Shown here piece by piece: positions 33,801 to 43,769 of a stretch of DNA of 64,000 nucleotides. The notes under the pieces are model-generated. The model did no database searches. It was given only the letters and a program-made list of their open reading frames with translations, and was not told the origin of the DNA. The first letter of the stretch is position 1. The number at the start of each line of letters is the position of its first letter. Origin of the DNA: Filosporella fistucella (Eukaryota; Ascomycota; Leotiomycetes; Helotiales); assembly GCA_030077755.1 (NCBI GenBank), contig JAQJZZ010000014.1:1922001-1986000 (forward strand). The letters are read 5' to 3'. Position numbers and translations under genes: made by a program.

Positions 33801-35907
33801 TACGGTGTCCGGTGTCCGTATCGGGCTTGGGTATAACAGCGCAGTGCGCTCCCCTTCCATAGGAGACTTACCAAAATTTCCATTCTTGACAGACTCCGCG
33901 GATTCGAATGGAGGCAATGAGCCTCTGAAAATTGTCGAGTCTATGATGGCTCCATCGCCTAGTGGACCGGCCTGGGTTGCTCCAAAACAGAATGCATATT
34001 GGGTTGCAGCAGTAAGTTGTTGTTTTTCAGATAGATCAATATCTTGCAAATTAACTTGGGCGTAGGGCCTGACATTGACTGCGTTTGGAATACTTTCTGT
34101 CACAGCTGCAATGATGCTACAAATGCAGGAGCAAGGATGTATCATCTCAGTTTTTGCAAATGGCAAAGCTCAACTTCCGTGCAATGTCAGCCCGAATGCT
34201 ACATTGTTCTATGTTGAGATTGGAATGATTTCAGAGATCAACACGATCGAGGGGTACTTTACTGTTCAGGCAGCTCTTGCGCCAGCATCACATATCCTTG
34301 TTCCAAATTGTCGACTGACTGGGGGTTTTGCACTTGTAAATTGGTTCCATCCAAGCCCGCATTCTGGAGATTTCGTCTTTACCGTTGGCGGGGTAAGTCC
34401 AGTTCCTCCTTTCGGTATTCCCGAAGTCAGATAATAACAAAGAGCAGTATCACCGTGCGTACAAACCACCAGCATGGTATCCTATTGTCGAGCGGATTGG
34501 CATCTCTTTCACCCTAGGTGGTATGATTAATGTCACAGGGGGTGTTTACTTTGCTATCACCCCTAAATGTGTAATGGGCGGAGGATCCTTGCATATGGGC
34601 TTAGACGTCGGTCCAGTATCCGCTTGGCTTGACATAGCTCTCGATGTGTTCGTCCAGTTCAAACCATTCCATTATACTGCTGATCTACAGGTCTCCGTTG
34701 GGTGTGCTATTTCCATCAAGGTCTGGTTTATTCATGTACGCATCAGTGCAAGTGTGGGTGCTCTGCTTCATATTGAAGGACCTGATCCATTTGGCGGGGT
34801 AAAAATCCACTCGATGATACAAGATTTTACGGTCACTAACATTAAAGACAGTATGCCACTGTTGACTTCTACCTGTTCTCGTTTACCATTCATTTCGGTG
34901 GGAACGCTCTGCCTCCAGATGCAGCCAAACTCGACGAATTTTATCAGATGGTTCATCAACCTGGACCAGATTCAGCACCATCAGTGCCGAGTAGCCCACC
35001 TACAGATCCAATGATGGCCCAAATCAAGTTCAACCTGGAATCTGGCCTCTCTCCTCAATATCAGCAGCCAGACACTGTCACCAGCTCAGGACCATTCCAG
35101 GATACAGGAAGCTCCAAAGCGTGGATTGTCAAATCGGGTACCTTCAATTTCACCATCTCCTGTGAATTCCCACTTCGAACAGCTAGACTCAACAGTAGCA
35201 CAGGATTCATTGACATCCTAACGACAACACGGAACTTCGCTCCCTTCTTCGCCTCAAAACCAATGCATATTTCGACAGCTTCGACGAATCAAATCTTCTC
35301 GGATATTGAAATCACTATCAAGAATCAAGACAGTGTAGTTCTTGATGGTTTTACAGCAGTTCTTATCGAACGTCCGTTGCCAACTGCGCTTTGGGGCTCA
35401 TATTCTGAAGATGATGATCCGGCACGAAACGCATCTCCAATCAACCTTCGCAAAGCGGATAACCCAACCATCAGTTTAGCAGTCGGAATTTCTATTTCAC
35501 GTCCAGAGAATCCTGAAAATTTGATCTACAGCGGCATCCAGTCTTTTGATCCGGCAATTGCATTAAGAACCCCACTGGGGCCTTTCGCTCTTGAGAGTTC
35601 CAAAGATATGGATCCAGCATTCATTGCGGCTGCATCTCCACCAGTACTTGAAGCTGAATCTTGGAATAATTTCGGGCATGACTGGGTTACAGCAAGTATA
35701 CAGTCACAAAACATTGTCGGGAGTGTACCTGGAGAAGAAGGCATGCTGAAGATGGCTGCGGAATGGCTGGGATGGAACATGATACCTGTTCCGGAGTCCG
35801 GCGACAAAGAGCCTTGGGTGTTGGATGGAAAGTTGCCGAAAGGCCTACTGCAGAACTTTGGGACTGAATACCCTGTCCTGCCGAGAACGTGCGGAGTTTT
35901 CTCGTAG
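30814..35907 (+). CDS. Island protein D: giant beta-rich protein with DUF6603-type region
   Basis: Exons 30814..34011, 34066..34392, 34448..34798 and 34852..35907 give about 1643 aa. The first 820 residues are beta-rich with many Ser/Thr-Phe-Leu repeats and no recognised domain. A Pro/Gly-rich linker (about 823-850, with PPNPPPPGG) leads to the region I assign to DUF6603: LSLMFKSGLLGFEFDA, LHGLALSLNAPPVKLDG, FMV-type strands, CRLTGGFALVNWF, SGDFVFTVGG, GGVYFAITPKCVMGGG, FVQFKPFHYTAD and VDFYLFSFTIHFGG. Three of these only read through after removal of introns of 53-55 nt, which confirms the splicing. The final 330 residues form a separate domain. No signal peptide or membrane anchor. DUF6603 proteins are mainly bacterial and have no known function. 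It is divergent from C. Confidence 0.85.
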
Positions 35908-36671
35908 CTCAAGCTTAACATTTCAATGTTCAGTTTCCGGCATGCTGTCCCTATGATACCTGGAATCATTTTCAAGCGATACGAAAATCAAGTATTTCTG
36001 CCAAAACTATCTGTATAAAGTATAGAGAAAGGCTAACGGAGGCATGATTAGGGACATGTCAGCCCCCTGAAATTGTAACAAGTTGTAGGCTGATTTAGCA
36101 GTGCTGGCAATTACGCCTGGTTCCGGGTAAGAACGCATTTCTCAGTCCGATGCTACCTAACCACCACCTCAAGCATCACCCATTCTGTACTACCAACACC
36201 ACCGTCATTATTTTCTCAACAAACACTACGAGCAGCATCGCAAATAGTACTTGCATTGTCGAAAAGGATCAATTTCTATATTCTGGTTGATCTTCACCTC
36301 TCTAGTCTCGACCATAAGCCCGACGAGATGAAACACCTTCAGCCTGATTTAGCATTGTACCGCCCAAGGCTGGGCCGCGAAGGTTCCAATTTTCAGACCC
36401 GATTCTGTTCAATTGAATTTTCATGCGCTGTTGTCTTTTAGTTTTTCTTGCCTGCATTCTGTTGAGAATGAAGTATGGTGTTAAATTTGGAACGCCCCAT
36501 CTTACCAGACCTCAATATACCTCGAGTTACATCATCCCGTGATTGAATCGGTTTGGTGCAGAGTTCGCTCACCAACACAATTTGGGAAATGATTACATCG
36601 TCGTTTGTGCGGCACCTTTTCTTCTCTTCTCCTTCAGCGTTCGATTGTCACGATAGCCACTCGTTTCTATC
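35908..36671. other. Intergenic, right border of the island
   Basis: About 760 bp without a gene lie between the end of island gene D and the glycosyltransferase start. It contains the latter's promoter; no repeat or mobile-element signature is visible at the border. Confidence 0.5.
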
Positions 36672-38138
36672 ATGGCAGTCTATTCTTTCCTCAATGGCGC
36701 ACGCCGAAATCGACCTTGTATCTATGCCAGCCTCTTCATTTCTCTGCTCCTCGTTTGGACGTACTCCTGCTTCACACCTGCACACCAAAACGTCAAACAG
36801 AGCGTGATACCGTATGCAAAATCGTTCATGGATCGTGTCTCGGTACAGCAACATCTCTCGACCCTCGACCTCTCGCACCTGCACAAACATGTCCGCACTC
36901 CTACATTCAGCTATGCTCGTCGAACTATCCGTACCCAGACATATAAGGGCGAGAGACCAGAGTTGACAAGAATCAACGAGACGTTGACTGGCCCTCCCCA
37001 GTATGTGGCGAAGGATAACCTCACAGCGATCAATGTTGCCTCTCTTCCCATCCTCACATTGGACATTCCTGTCTCCCCAAAAGTCGACACATCGATCATT
37101 TCTTTCGGTATCGCAACCAAGATGCCTCGTCTTGTACAGGCTTTACCACAATTCCTCCACTGGCTTCCTGGCAGTGGTGCCCAGCTCCACGTCATCGCTC
37201 CTTCACACGACGAGGACGTAAGAATCGAGCGAGAGGTCCGCGCTATGGGTATCAACCTCACAATCACAGTATCTGATCTTGAATTTCCGAAAGCTTATTT
37301 CAGCATCATCAAGCAGCTTTACGTATCTCGCACTCGTAGCACCAAGTGGCTTGCCCTGATTGATGACGACACCTTCGTGCCTTCCCTCCCATACCTTGTT
37401 GACCATCTCAACACGAACTATGATGCCAGTAAGCCAGTCATGGTAGCCGCTCTCTCGGATAACCTACACCAAATTCAAACCTTCGGCATGATTCCTTTCG
37501 GCGGTGGCGGTATCTTTATCAGCGTACCTTTGGCAAAACAATTGGTTAAAGGCGACGTATGGCAGAAGTGCATGGACACAGATAAAGACCAAGGTGATCA
37601 GATCGTCAATAATTGCCTGACAAAGTACTCTTCCGTACGACCATCATGGGATCTAGGGCTCAACCAAATGGATTTTCGCGGCGATCCGTCTGGCTACTTC
37701 GAGAGTGGTAGGAGGATGCTTACAATTCACCACTGGAAAACCTGGTTTAATGTTAATATCCCCCGAGCAGCCAACGTCACCAGAGCTTGTGGCTATGAAT
37801 GTCTTTTCCAACGTTGGCAATTTGATGGTGAATGGGTTTTGAGTAATGGCTACTCCCTTGTTGAGTATACATACCAAATCGGAACCGAGGCTGGAGTTGA
37901 CCTTGGGTCTGTAGAGTTGACATGGGATGGAGAAATTGGACAGTTCGGGCATCATACGGGACCGATGAGAGATAAGGTCAAGAAGGTGGAGAAGAATTCG
38001 TTGTTGCTTGTGGAGGCAGAAGTGTTGCCCAAGGTGGGTGTCAGACAGATCTATCTTGAGAGGGCTGAGGATGGAGAGGATGGCAAGAGTGTAGAAGGTG
38101 CGATGGACAGGGTCGTAGAGTTGCTTTGGTTGGCTTAG
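36672..38138 (+). CDS. Fringe-like type II glycosyltransferase (GT31-like)
   Basis: A single exon of 488 aa. A short basic cytosolic tail is followed by one membrane segment (about 16-34), then a stem and a lumenal catalytic region, which is the topology of Golgi glycosyltransferases. The segment KWLALIDDDTFVP (about 225-238) holds the metal- and nucleotide-sugar-binding DDD motif of Fringe-like enzymes, and FGGGGIFIS and LGLNQMDFRGDPSGYFESG follow as in fungal DUF604/GT31 proteins. Several N-glycosylation sequons lie in the lumenal part. It probably transfers a hexose or GlcNAc in the secretory pathway; donor and acceptor are unknown. Confidence 0.87.
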   Translation: MAVYSFLNGARRNRPCIYASLFISLLLVWTYSCFTPAHQNVKQSVIPYAKSFMDRVSVQQHLSTLDLSHLHKHVRTPTFSYARRTIRTQTYKGERPELTRINETLTGPPQYVAKDNLTAINVASLPILTLDIPVSPKVDTSIISFGIATKMPRLVQALPQFLHWLPGSGAQLHVIAPSHDEDVRIEREVRAMGINLTITVSDLEFPKAYFSIIKQLYVSRTRSTKWLALIDDDTFVPSLPYLVDHLNTNYDASKPVMVAALSDNLHQIQTFGMIPFGGGGIFISVPLAKQLVKGDVWQKCMDTDKDQGDQIVNNCLTKYSSVRPSWDLGLNQMDFRGDPSGYFESGRRMLTIHHWKTWFNVNIPRAANVTRACGYECLFQRWQFDGEWVLSNGYSLVEYTYQIGTEAGVDLGSVELTWDGEIGQFGHHTGPMRDKVKKVEKNSLLLVEAEVLPKVGVRQIYLERAEDGEDGKSVEGAMDRVVELLWLA

Positions 38139-39395
38139 TCTTGTCGGGGATTTTACTTGGGGTTTGGACGTTGCATGGTTTGTGTATTCCTGCTACGGTA
38201 TTGGAGTTTGGAACGGAAAATGGCTGGTGGAGGTCATCTGCTTGTTCATGATGGTGCCTTTGGCAGATTGTGAAAAAGAAATGAAGCTGGTTGTAGCAGC
38301 GCAATAAGTAGATAGAGAGAATTGTTCTAGCTCCTGTTTCAGGCGCTACTGTCAATTTATATTGGTCCTGTCTTCTGCTACTTCGACACATACAAGGGAG
38401 GCCCGAATGTACTGTTTAAATATTGTAAGTGTGGTGTATATACGGAGTATTCATGCTCTGTAGGCTAGTGCCCTCACTGCTCAGATTAGCAATCACGGAT
38501 ACGCTTTCGTCGACTCTCCTCATAAGTATATTGATATATGTCCCACTCATGAAATGATTTTAACCTCTATCAGCGGGTCCCAGCTCTCAAGTGAAAGATG
38601 TGCTGGGTTAATATCATGTCAATACCTGCACTTTCTACTCCCAACACATCACAATAGAATCTATATGTTCTTCTCCAATGAATCTTCGAAATTTTCTACT
38701 TTCTTCACTTGATACTACGTAAGTGCAAGGAGTAATAAACCATCAGCTTCAATTGTTGCTAAAAGTGTTCATGGTGACCTTTTCTTAGTCTCCAGACCAG
38801 TAAACTATTCCCAAACACATAAACCTTTTCTTCACCAGCGATTCCTGTTCAATGACATGTAGTTCTCTTCGTGTCCTTGACGACTTATAAAATTGGTAAT
38901 GTCCTTTCCTAGCAACAACGTTAAAGACACAAGATATTGTCTGATTCACAGCTCGTAAATGAATCAAAGAAAAATTTCTCGAAGCTTTCTCAGAAATCAT
39001 CCAACATGAATCACCATAGAAACCCCTGATAAAAGGAATTTTGAAGTACTTAAGCCTCCGCTTGAGTACCGTTCTCGTTATCTTTTTCATCAACGTACAC
39101 ATCGATACACTTCAACACTTCAAGCATCGTCAAACATACTTCAATACTTTGAAAACCCTCAACACAAACAGAAATTCTTGCCGCAACTCAAATCTAAGTC
39201 AACTTCTTTTCCTGGAATTTCTTACTGCTGCTTCTGACTACACAATAAGGAGACAGCTTCTTCTTGCTCACATCCCACACTCTCCTATTACTTGCGTTTG
39301 GCGTTACTGCTTGTTTCTAACTTCTGAATTTCATAGCCTTTCCTTCCTCTTTCTCAATAGACCACCCGTTTATCGTTTCGACCGAGCAGGAAATA
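38139..39395. other. Intergenic, 1.26 kb, no supported gene
   Basis: No protein-like frame is seen. The last 300 bases contain CA- and CTTCAA-rich sequence, typical of a fungal 5' leader upstream of the small CxxC protein. Confidence 0.45.
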
Positions 39396-39836
39396 ATGTC
39401 GGGACGACTGAATTTTCCACGTCCTGGCTCAATTGACGTGTGGTGTTCATCTTGTGGCGCCCACCACCGGACTGTAAGGGGAATACTTGAGTTTGATCAG
39501 AGAATTTGCCCAAATTGCGATCAGGTTGACATGGGTCAATTGGCCGCATACGCGGTGGACGAAATGCGAGGAACCATCGAGCAGTATGATGGTGTGGCGG
39601 ATTGGATCGAGCACGCAAACTAGTACACACGATCTTATGAAAGGATGGTCTCAAGAGAGCCTACGATCGACCCATCATCCAGGAGCAGAAGTGGCAATCA
39701 TGAACAAGGTGAGAGCAGCAGGTCAGGCAAGAAAAAGCACAAAGGGCAGGGAAGGGAAAAGGACTCGAAGCAGGATGATAAGAAGGGGGAAAAGCGGGGA
39801 GGAGGAAAAGACCCCGATGGTGGCAGGAAAGGATAA
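39396..39836 (+). pseudogene. Small CxxC/CxxC zinc-ribbon protein interrupted by an in-frame amber codon
   Basis: The ATG at 39396 opens a 75-codon frame with VWCSSCGAHH and ICPNCD, two CxxC pairs 22 residues apart, a likely small zinc ribbon. The frame ends at TAG (39621..39623) but then stays open in the same phase for another 70 codons to TAA near 39836. The continuation (YTRSYERMVSREP, then a Lys/Gly/Ser-rich basic tail) reads naturally on from ADWIEHAN, so the whole 146-codon frame looks like one gene broken by a nonsense codon. Alternatives are a true 75-aa protein with chance downstream frame, readthrough, or a strain-specific mutation. No plausible intron removes the stop. Function unknown. 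Confidence 0.5.
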
Positions 39837-42459
39837 AAAAATCAAGCACTAGAGCAGAGGACATCCTGGGAAGGTAATCTGTAAGCTTTTGGGAGATTCA
39901 AATCGATGTTTTTAGCCGTTACGATGTGTGTTTCTCGTAACATTATGTTTGAGTGTCAATTTTGGAACTTTTATGAGGCATTGATCTCAGGACGTAGTTT
40001 TAACGGGGTTCCCAGCAGAGTCTGGAACACCGCAACGATGATCTCTTCTTCCATTGGACTATGGCCATCAAGCTTTGAAATCAAGGCTCTATTTTTGATT
40101 CAGTATTTGAAAACCTTTTGGTATTCAAAAGTACCTGCGCACATTAGGACTGGATTTGGGTCCACGAGAAGCCACCAGAGGCGAAACATCAGAAAAAGAT
40201 ATGAGATAGGACTCAGACCTCATGCTACCCCTTTTCCATTTGTTATTCTGCACTGGTTCGGATCTGAAACGTTATACCAAGTCACAGATTGCCGCATTGT
40301 ATTTCCACTCGAGGTTGATTTGGTGTGGACAATTGAGGTAGCACTAGTGTAACAATCGACCGTAGGGATATTGGACCTTTAAGAGGTCTTCTACTCAAAG
40401 GCCTAGACTTCCGCAGACTTTGTAGTAGCCTCAAAACGCTCGAACGTGTGGATAATTGATAATATTGTCTCAAGTCGACTTTCCTCTTTACCTTCTGGAT
40501 GCCACTAGATGAGTTCCGGGCTGCTGCCTTTGTTGTCCACCTGAGCCTCCCTCGGCATCCAATTCGTGTAGGCATTACATAAGCCCCGATGCCGATACGG
40601 TAGTCAAGCACAACATCTCCGATTCACACAAGCCTCTTCCATTTAACGCCACATTTGTTCGCCGTGTTGAGTAATCTGATGCGCGTTCCTCCCTATCCCG
40701 AAAGACGGCATCCAGTATCATATTCTATCACACAATGCAGACTGTATGCATTAAGGCGATTTATGCGTTCAGCGCGGTCAGACGATCCTCGCAACGACTT
40801 GTCCTCAACTGCACTCGAGTTCTTTAGTTGCGGCTCAGGAATCATCACACATTGACCTGACCCGGGTTCTCGGAATCGATCCCTCGGCATGGATCGATAT
40901 ACACATAGTCGGGAAATTGTTTGCTTATGGAGGAACAGGTTGCGGGAGACTCTCCTCGGATGACGCCTGGAAATTAGACGCCGTCCGTCCTTAGGTCGGT
41001 AATGCAGACCTACATGCGATCCAAAGCCACCCAACAGATCTCGACAACGTTGTGCTTCGTACCGTCAGATGGCATGCTTCCATAATGGCATGTCGGTCAT
41101 CAGATCTGCCGATTTTGAGATGCATATCGAACACACCGAGATCTGGACCGGTTCTATCCCGAGGCGCGACCTTTCAAAAAGCAAAAACCGTATCGAGACT
41201 TGACGTTTGATGGATGCAGGGTTGCCAAGGTTCTGCAGTCGGCCTGCATTTCTATACAGCTGTGCATGGATGCTTCTTCCTGGACAGATGGGCAAACTTG
41301 AGCCGTAGGGTTTGATGATTTGATGGCTAAATTCGACAGTTGTGAAGTAAACCTTTACAGGTAGCTGGATTGTGAGAACAAGACAAGAGTGTTCCAATTA
41401 TCATTCCATGGTCAAGATAATACCAGCTTCAAGTTGTTACGGGCTACTCTTACTAAACCCTCCCCAATTTTAGCATCTTTCGTTCGTAACCGCCTGAGTA
41501 TATCACAACAGCTCGTACTTTAAGACTTCTCGTCCAACATTCTATCGAGAAGATCCAGCCCTATCAAAACCAAGGGTATCATCGTCACCACCACCACTAT
41601 TTCTAGCATCCTACCGAAGTATTCTTGAGATCTTCATACTTGCGCGGGGCACAGCCGATCATGCATCTATTTTGCGTCAAATGCCACAGGTCACATTTTC
41701 TATGACACCGAATCCCAAAAACGGCCACGCCTGCATGAAAGATCCAGATTTCATCTGCTCTGAACTGTGGCTTGCTACGGAGTGCAGGCATCTTCGCCCA
41801 CGCGAAAGCACAAGGGTGTACGATTTCCGCCAAGTCTCAAGGATTGCAGTGAGGCATGAGGCAGATCCGTCTGCGTTTACCCTCTTGACTTCTGGATTTC
41901 TCTTCCGGCTCAATCAATATTTCTGGAAGTGTGGTGTTCGTACGGTCTCGAGCAGTTGATGAGCAGAACAAGCCTCTTTTCAATCGCCGCATCTTCCAGA
42001 AACGCTCTTTGGCCAAGTTGGCCTTCAGCGGATTTGCGTCATCCGCACATCTTTCAAGAAGCCACACGATTACCCTAGAGTTCTGAAAGTTCAGATCCTA
42101 CGCCTCCGTGGGGAAGAGGTGAGATAAACTCCATGTGTGAATCCCTATTCCATCTTCGTGATCTTGTACGTTAGCCAAGCGAGCTTTGGAGAGCGTTACA
42201 CAACGCTATGTCGCCGCTCTCATTTCAGAACTTAGTTGGAGCTCTCTTTTTTTTTTCTTATTTTATTGCCGACAGGGATTCACTTAAGTCAGATTCTGCA
42301 GGAACTATCGGCTCAGTTAACACGGGGAAAGAGTTGGCTATAACTATTGAGATTCCGGGGCCGATGAATGTCGACTGCACAGCATATCGTTTGTTTAACC
42401 CTCACCACTACCCCGCATTCAGATGAAATTTTTGATTCCCACTCTTATTTGGCATCACG
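39837..42459. other. Gene-poor stretch, 2.6 kb
   Basis: Only isolated short frames are present. The longest is a 148-codon ATG-started frame at 39906..40352 (+) of unusual composition that I do not recognise; the others overlap on both strands. It may hold decayed genes. The last 250 bases contain a long T-tract followed by a 3' splice-like CGACAG and are probably the 5' leader, perhaps with an intron, of the RRM gene. Confidence 0.4.
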
Positions 42460-43769
42460 ATGTTCGTCAATCCAGGTGATCAGACTGGTGAATACTACAT
42501 TATCGTTTCAAATCTCAGATGGAATAGCAAATGGCAAGATCTGAAGGACTTTGCCAGATACCACCCAGATGGGACATGCCTCAACGTTGATCATGCTTAC
42601 ATATATCCAAATGGATATCAGGGATGGGTACGAATCAAGGGGAAGGAGGACTTCAAGAAAGCTTTTGGTGCGTTTCCTTGTGCTGTTAGCTGAACTCTCT
42701 TTTTTTTTTACTGACGATGTAAGCTCGTCTGAATGGAGGCATATTAGAAGGTCGAGCGTTGTTGGCAGACAGTCGCAATGAATATCAGCCATTGAATCTT
42801 CCAGATCCCATAGTTGACAGCGGATCGGCATCACAACATCACAGAGATCAGAGGACATCAAGTATCAGTTTACCATCACCAACGTATCCTGGGCGGCAGA
42901 ATAATAATCCCAATATGAATGTCAGTCAAAATACTCGATTTTTCCTGCTGTCTAACTTCTTAAAGTGGAACAATCCATCTTCTGGGAATGTTTACACCCC
43001 AATGTCTCCAGTCTTCGCAAACGGATCCTTTCCATCTCCATCACCTCAGAGAACACCCACAGACTATCTAAACACAATTCATAATGGGGGTATAGTATAC
43101 GCAGGCAACGTGGCCCCGAATACGCCAATAATAATGGCACCGCAACCTTCATTATACATGGTCCCGATAACTTACGCACCCGTTACATACTATCATGCTT
43201 CAGTGCCACCCCAACCTTTGCCTCAGAGTGGGACGATACAAACGGAAATGAGGAAAGTTCTGATTACCAGACTACCGCACACGGCCACGGCGGAGGATTT
43301 ACAAGGGCTCCTTTACCGTACCATATCGAAATCCAATTCTTCTAGCATGCGAGGAACCCGATCATTCGAGTCCATTGACATTGTACGGAATTCAAGCGGG
43401 CAACCACGACATGCCTTTGTTATTTGCGACAGTGCCAGTACTGCGAGGAGAATTGTGCAGGCTCTGGATGGACGAGAGTTTCTTGGGCGGGAGTTGCAGG
43501 TTCGACTTGCAAAAGAAGGTGTAGAGTCAGGTTCGAGACATCATTTTCATCAGGATTATCATTTGGGTCCTACATCTGGTCCAGTGGGGCCGAGAACCAT
43601 CGGTCAGGAGTTTGATATTTCCGAATACAGAGCAAACTCTGCCAAAATGGCCGCAGAATCAACTTCAAATCGACTCACACCTCCACCGAGCGTTTCTAGT
43701 TCATGCTCCTCTTCCAGCATGGGACCTTGTGTCGTGGACGGAACTGGGAGAAGGCGTGAGAATATTTAG
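42460..43769 (+). CDS. Two-RRM RNA-binding protein
   Basis: Exons 42460..42667 and 42724..43769 give about 417 aa. The first RRM (about 8-85) begins YYIIVSNL as RNP2-like and is split by the intron after KKAFA, continuing RLNGGILEGRALLAD. A Pro/Ser/Asn-rich spacer follows. A second RRM (about 246-328) has KVLITRLP as RNP2 and RHAFVICDS as RNP1, with LDGREFLGRELQVRLA at its end. The C-terminus is Ser-rich and disordered. RNP1 aromatic positions are partly replaced in both, so RNA affinity or specificity may be unusual. It is likely a cytoplasmic or nuclear mRNA-binding protein; targets unknown. Confidence 0.85.

Noticed and set aside
39906..40352. 148-codon plus-strand frame
   Set aside because: Aromatic- and Ser-rich without any recognisable fold or family; treated as possible noise in a gene-poor area.
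40850..40900. tRNA-like box B resemblance near GGGTTCTCGGAATC
   Set aside because: No matching box A or cloverleaf arms could be drawn.
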